Position numbers and translations under genes: made by a program. The notes under the pieces were generated by a model. It was not told the origin of the DNA. It did not search any database and saw only the letters and a list, made by a program, of their open reading frames with translations. This document shows positions 6,088 to 6,804 of a stretch of 6,804 bases of DNA, in pieces (the first letter of the stretch is position 1; each line of letters starts with the position of its first letter). Source of the stretch: Armatimonadota bacterium (GTDB taxonomy: Bacteria; Sysuimicrobiota; Sysuimicrobiia; Sysuimicrobiales; Humicultoraceae); assembly GCA_016198805.1 (NCBI GenBank), contig JACQHU010000024.1, positions 1 through 6,804 of the forward strand. The letters run 5' to 3'.

Positions 6088-6561
6088 TGCCGGGGTCGCC
6101 TGCTGCATCTTCCGCGCCGCGGCCTGCACGGCGTTGACAATGTGCTGGTAGCCGGTGCACCGGCAGAGGTTGCCTTCCAGCCCGTGCCGGATCTGATCCT
6201 CGGTGGGCTGCGGGTGTCGCTCCAGGATTTGCAGCGCGGTGATCATCATGCCGGGCGTGCAGAACCCGCACTGCAGGCCGTGTTCCTCCCAGAACGCTTC
6301 CTGGATGGGGTGGAGCTGGCCGTCCTTCGCCAGCCCCTCGACCGTGAGGATATTACCGCCGTCGGCCTGGACGGCGAGCAGAGTACACGACTTGACCGCC
6401 AGCCCGTTGAGCATGACCGTACACGCCCCGCAGGAGGTCGTGTCGCAGCCGATGTGCGTGCCGGTTAACCCCAGGACATCGCGGATGTAGTGCACCAGCA
6501 GGAGCCGGGGTTCCACATCGTGCGTGGCGGTGACCCCGTTGATAGTGATGGCAACTTTCAC
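6079..6561 (-). CDS. coxS: Molybdenum hydroxylase small subunit with two [2Fe-2S] clusters, CoxS-like
   Basis: From a GTG start the protein has 160 residues, the family's usual size. It carries electrons between the molybdenum site of CoxL and the FAD of CoxM. The N-terminal plant ferredoxin-type domain has Cys39, Cys44 and Cys47 in GCDTTSCGACTV and Cys59 in KSCTLL. The C-terminal four-helix [2Fe-2S] domain has Cys98 and Cys101 in QCGFCTPGM and Cys133 and Cys135 in NLCRCTGY. All eight ligands are present. GTG at 6561-6559 is chosen because GAGGAGGTGA lies five bases upstream and the product then opens as MKVAITINGV, the usual beginning. A longer in-frame reading to 6774 adds a low-complexity Ala/Pro/Arg extension unlike the family. 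It is the first gene of the coxSLM operon. Such proteins normally have no signal peptide, and none is seen. Confidence 0.95.
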   Translation of the reverse strand: MKVAITINGVTATHDVEPRLLLVHYIRDVLGLTGTHIGCDTTSCGACTVMLNGLAVKSCTLLAVQADGGNILTVEGLAKDGQLHPIQEAFWEEHGLQCGFCTPGMMITALQILERHPQPTEDQIRHGLEGNLCRCTGYQHIVNAVQAAARKMQQATPAGR

Positions 6562-6566
6562 TACTC

Positions 6567-6576
6567 TCACCTCCTC
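6567..6576 (-). promoter_or_regulatory. Ribosome binding site that sets the GTG start of coxS
   Basis: GAGGAGGTGA on the minus strand is an almost perfect Shine-Dalgarno sequence with five bases to GTG at 6561-6559. It decides against the longer in-frame start far upstream. Confidence 0.8.
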
Positions 6577-6613
6577 ACGAGGTGGGTGTTGGGTCTTGAT
6601 GAAGGGTGGTGTA

Positions 6614-6639
6614 CTCGCGGGTTTCTGCGCCGCCGCGAG
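6614..6639 (-). repeat. Hairpin in the coxS upstream leader
   Basis: CTCGCGG (6614-6620) and CCGCGAG (6633-6639) form a perfect 7-bp stem with a 12-base loop, about 50 bases upstream of the coxS start. If transcription begins further upstream, this hairpin would lie in the mRNA leader. It could be an operator, an attenuating structure or chance in G/C-rich DNA. It is not followed by a T tract. Confidence 0.4.
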
Positions 6640-6697
6640 ATATCCTGCGGCTGCCGCTGGCGCGACGGCCCGAGGGCCTCCGCGCGGCCCGGCGGGA

Positions 6698-6715
6698 GCG
6701 CTCACCGCGCTCACC
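6698..6715. repeat. Tandem 9-bp direct repeat, two copies of GCGCTCACC
   Basis: Two exact head-to-tail copies lie in the non-coding region upstream of coxS (GGTGAGCGC twice on the minus strand). The spacing of nine bases is close to one DNA helical turn, so paired binding of a regulator is possible but not shown. Confidence 0.45.
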
Positions 6716-6723
6716 GGGTTCCC

Positions 6724-6753
6724 TTGCGCCTTCAGCAAGTGCGCCGGTAGAAT
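6724..6753 (+). promoter_or_regulatory. Possible sigma-70-type promoter reading off the right edge
   Basis: TTGCGC (6724-6729) and TAGAAT (6748-6753) are separated by 18 bases. The -10 box matches TATAAT at five of six positions; the -35 box matches only at TTG. It would drive a plus-strand gene whose start is beyond the window; AGGAG at 6775-6779 has no ATG, GTG or TTG at a proper distance inside the window. Confidence 0.35.
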
Positions 6754-6774
6754 GACGGTGCAACTCCGGCGCAC
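6739..6774. repeat. Perfect 9-bp inverted repeat, candidate operator upstream of coxS
   Basis: GTGCGCCGG (6739-6747) and CCGGCGCAC (6766-6774) are exact inverted copies around an 18-base spacer. The spacer begins with the TAGAAT box and has a lower G/C content than its surroundings. The arm-to-arm centre distance is 27 bases. The arrangement fits a dimeric regulator bound across a promoter, or a hairpin. No regulator gene is adjacent within the window. Confidence 0.5.
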
Positions 6775-6804
6775 AGGAGACGCCCACGACGACGCCGACG
6801 GCCG

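Noticed and set aside
6562..6774. 71-residue N-terminal extension of CoxS
   Set aside because: It is an Ala/Pro/Arg-rich low-complexity stretch absent from CoxS proteins, and a near-perfect ribosome binding site points to GTG 6561-6559.
6562..6804. Molybdenum cofactor riboswitch-like leader
   Set aside because: Only short isolated hairpins are seen; I cannot match the multi-stem arrangement of the known motif.

Overview
The window comes from a high-GC bacterium (roughly two-thirds G+C by eye, strongly G/C-biased third codon positions). Several start sites have near-perfect Shine-Dalgarno sequences of the AGGAGGTGA type. The lineage cannot be fixed from the sequence. A soil or sediment Chloroflexota, Bacillota-like or candidate-phylum bacterium would fit, but that is inference. 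I see no rRNA, tRNA, CRISPR array, insertion sequence or phage gene.

Left part (1-1870, minus strand). A TetR-family regulator (1184-1861) is followed, with an ATGA stop/start overlap, by a ketoacyl-ACP synthase III-like enzyme (186-1187). After its stop, an open coding-like frame runs off the left edge (about 146-1) and may be a third gene, but it has no normal start codon. The KAS III-like protein keeps the Cys and His of the thiolase fold but has His where these enzymes normally have the catalytic Asn. It may therefore be an acyltransferase or a specialised condensing enzyme rather than a FabH.

Middle (1871-2842). A 199-base divergent intergenic region with small palindromes separates the TetR operon from a plus-strand type II haloacid dehalogenase (2070-2747), which keeps its full catalytic residue set. 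A strong GC hairpin (2795-2823) lies between this gene and the convergent operon to its right.

Right part (2843-6561, minus strand, transcribed right to left). This is a compact coxS-coxL-coxM operon. It encodes the 2[2Fe-2S] subunit, the molybdopterin-binding catalytic subunit and the FAD subunit of a xanthine oxidase-family molybdenum hydroxylase. The large subunit carries AYRGAGR, the form II ('CoxL-like') signature, and the S-L-M order is the form II order. The three proteins should form an (SLM)2 heterohexamer that passes electrons from Mo through the Fe-S clusters to FAD. Its substrate is not shown by the sequence, and true CO oxidation should not be assumed.

Right edge (6562-6804). 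The coxS leader and upstream region hold no convincing gene. They contain a hairpin, a tandem 9-bp repeat, and a perfect 9-bp inverted repeat whose arms flank a TAGAAT -10-like box on the plus strand. This may be the control region of a divergent gene starting beyond the window.
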